33,376 bases of DNA from a virus, in IMG/VR virus record IMGVR_UViG_3300002140_000050, positions 1 through 33,376 of that record; one strand, given 5' to 3'. The position numbers and the translations under genes were made by a program. Under the pieces are notes generated by a model, which was not told the origin of the DNA, did not search any database, and saw nothing but the letters and a program-made list of their open reading frames with translations. Of the stretch, positions 31,985-33,376 are shown piece by piece; positions within the stretch are counted from its first letter, which is position 1; each line of letters starts with the position of its first letter.

Positions 31985-32026
31985 AAAGGAAACATTACCC
32001 TGCCATCCAAGTAAAGGGAGAACTTA

Positions 32027-32767
32027 ATGGGTCGAGCTAAAGCTGCCAAAAGGCAACAAGCAAATGTAAGTGCAAACAACAACACTAATAATGTTGTAAA
32101 ATTTAACAATTTCCTTCCAAAAAAGACAAGAAATGTTGACATCCTTCCAAGAAATAAAAGCCAAGAATCCTACATCTTAGAACTGCTGAATCCGGAGAGA
32201 GACATAGTCTTCGGCATTGGACCAGCAGGAACCGGCAAAACCATGTTGGCTTGCCAGGTGGCTGTAAAGGCTTTTCTTGATAAAGAAGTTGACAAGATTA
32301 TAGTTACAAGACCAGCAGTGAGTGCTGATGAAGATCTAGGTTTCTTACCAGGTACATTAGAAGAAAAAATGGCACCATGGACAAGACCAATATTTGACGT
32401 ATTTCGTGAGTACTTCTATGCTACCGAAATTGAAGGCATGATTAAAGAAGGTATAATTGAAATATCTCCACTAGCATATATGCGTGGTAGAACTTTCAAA
32501 GATGCTTATATCGTTGCTGACGAAATGCAAAACGCAACGCCAAATCAAATGAAGATGCTGTTAACACGCATTGGAATGGGATCTAAAATGGTTGTAACAG
32601 GCGATTTAAATCAGGCTGATAGATTAAAAGATAATGGATTGTTAGATTTTGTTAATCATTTAGAAGATTCAAAAAGTAGTAGAATAAGTATTGTTAAATT
32701 CCATTACAAGGATATCGAAAGACATGAAGTTGTTAAACATGTTCTTCAAGTTTACGGCGACGAATAA
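32027..32767 (+). CDS. phoH: PhoH-family ATPase
   Basis: 246 residues, the only clear plus-strand gene. P-loop GPAGTGKT at residues 65-72, the strand KIIVTRPAVSADEDLGFLPG, Walker B AYIVADEMQN, and GDLNQAD. Length and motifs match the PhoH proteins common in marine phages; cellular role is not settled (nucleotide/RNA-related ATPase). Ribosome site AAGGGAG lies 6 nt upstream. The N-terminal 40 residues are basic and Asn-rich. Confidence 0.95.
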   Translation: MGRAKAAKRQQANVSANNNTNNVVKFNNFLPKKTRNVDILPRNKSQESYILELLNPERDIVFGIGPAGTGKTMLACQVAVKAFLDKEVDKIIVTRPAVSADEDLGFLPGTLEEKMAPWTRPIFDVFREYFYATEIEGMIKEGIIEISPLAYMRGRTFKDAYIVADEMQNATPNQMKMLLTRIGMGSKMVVTGDLNQADRLKDNGLLDFVNHLEDSKSSRISIVKFHYKDIERHEVVKHVLQVYGDE

Positions 32768-32778
32768 CTAACGGCTAG

Positions 32779-32813
32779 AAATAGGGGGCTTTTAATTAGT
32801 CTCCTATTTTTAT
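32779..32813. terminator. Bidirectional terminator between phoH and dCMP deaminase
   Basis: AAATAGGGGGC (32779-32789) pairs with GTCTCCTATTT (32799-32809) as an 11-bp stem including two G-U pairs, loop 9 nt. A-tract before and T-tract after let it stop transcripts from both sides. It overlaps the last codons of the deaminase gene. Confidence 0.72.
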
Positions 32814-33251
32814 AACCTCAACATTAGACTTTGATAAAAAGTCAAGGCCCTGTGTACTACGATAATCATTTTTGTAGTACACAGTGGCTATCCCGCTTTG
32901 ATAGATTAGTTTAGCACAGTCTATACAAGGAGCGTGGGTAACAAAGATAGATGCCCCATCGCCACTTTCACTACTACGAGCAAGTTTAGTAATTGCATTT
33001 GCTTCTGCGTGTAGTACCTCTAGCTTAGTTTTAAGATCATAATAGCCAGCATCGTCTACAAGAGACCCGTCAATCCAATAAACTTTTTCCTCACACACAT
33101 TATCCCAACCAGCAGGCATACCGTTGTAGCCAATGCTAATAATTCTATCATCCTTAACAACAATAGTACCTACTTGTAATCGTACTGCACTGCTCAACTG
33201 TGCAAAACGTTCTGCAACGTCCATATAAGCATCTATAAACTTTTGTTTCAT
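32796..33251 (-). CDS. dCMP deaminase-like protein
   Basis: Converts dCMP to dUMP in dTMP synthesis. 151 residues: HAEANAI (zinc His, catalytic Glu) and APCIDCAK (PCxxC zinc pair), with VGTIVVKDDRIISIGYNGMPAG before. Shorter than T4 Cd (193). Transcribed toward phoH and separated from it by the terminator; overlaps the upstream partial gene. Confidence 0.9.
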   Translation of the reverse strand: MKQKFIDAYMDVAERFAQLSSAVRLQVGTIVVKDDRIISIGYNGMPAGWDNVCEEKVYWIDGSLVDDAGYYDLKTKLEVLHAEANAITKLARSSESGDGASIFVTHAPCIDCAKLIYQSGIATVYYKNDYRSTQGLDFLSKSNVEVIKIGD

Positions 33252-33376
33252 TTTAATAATTCCAATAAGTATTCATTTTTAGTAAAAACATAATCCCAAG
33301 TAAGCCCGTGTATAGGAACGTCACTATCGTAAAATGTGTATCTAATATAATAGTGTGTTAGCCACACACGTTTCTT
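33248..33376 (-). CDS. C-terminal 42 residues of an unknown gene cut by window edge
   Basis: An open frame without a start enters from the right edge and ends with TGA overlapping the deaminase ATG (ATGA). Visible residues include VWLTHYYIRYTFYD and IHGLTWDYVFTKNEY. Small alpha/beta end; family not recognised. Confidence 0.55.
   Translation of the reverse strand, partial: KKRVWLTHYYIRYTFYDSDVPIHGLTWDYVFTKNEYLLELLK

Noticed and set aside
31925-32014. 29-codon plus-strand frame before phoH
   Set aside because: No ribosome site, runs through a hairpin, and lacks a recognisable protein pattern; treated as leader.

Overview
This window looks like part of the genome of a T4-like (Tevenvirinae-related) marine myovirus. 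The DNA is AT-rich and almost every gene lies on the minus strand in tight runs with ATGA, TAATG or TTGA overlaps. It carries T4-type replication genes (family B DNA polymerase gp43, sliding clamp gp45, a DsbA-like DNA-binding protein) together with PhoH, a short dCMP deaminase, spanins and a GH19 endolysin. No tRNA, CRISPR, integrase or insertion sequence was seen. The Rz/Rz1-like spanins imply a Gram-negative host. No photosynthesis genes are present, so a heterotroph host (for example a SAR11-like bacterium) is possible, but this is inference.

Layout in transcription order, right to left on the minus strand. (1) 33376-32796: a partial small gene, then dCMP deaminase, facing phoH (32027-32767, the only clear plus-strand gene) across a shared terminator. 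(2) 31875-30484: late genes of unknown function behind a late-promoter-like motif. (3) 30484-27956: a lysis module with endolysin, overlapping spanins and small membrane proteins, one with an EF-hand. (4) 27912-23046: DnaJ, a radical SAM enzyme, peptide deformylase and a ClpA-type unfoldase, an unusual protein-maturation and protein-quality cassette. (5) 23068-14882: structural or virion-associated genes. These include a nucleotidyltransferase fused to a sigma-70 region 4 domain and a HAD plus ParB-like fusion. Several begin with a short peptide resembling the T4 capsid-targeting and gp21-cleavage signal. (6) 14829-9587: DsbA-like protein, gp43, a tiny lipoprotein and a nucleotide-sugar set (cytidylyltransferase, phosphomannomutase-like HAD, short UDP-sugar dehydrogenase). 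(7) 9549-1446: gp45, a DpdA-like transglycosylase, a QueD-like protein, glycosyltransferase, epimerase, phosphoribosyltransferase and small unknowns. (8) 1370-1: FolE, a 51-residue protein and QueE with its own promoter.

The main functional theme is DNA modification by 7-deazaguanine. FolE, a QueD-like protein and QueE would make a preQ0 precursor, and the DpdA-like transglycosylase would exchange it for guanine in phage DNA. No QueC is in the window. The second theme is proteins that could be packaged in the head and injected: a region-4 sigma fusion and a HAD/ParB fusion with capsid-targeting-like N-termini. The third is a chaperone/protease cassette in which the dnaJ start codon lies inside a perfect 12-bp inverted repeat. 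Three near-consensus sigma-70 promoters, each with TTGACA and a 17-bp spacer, precede the folE, gp45 and dsbA operons, which suggests host-polymerase early transcription of the replication and modification genes.
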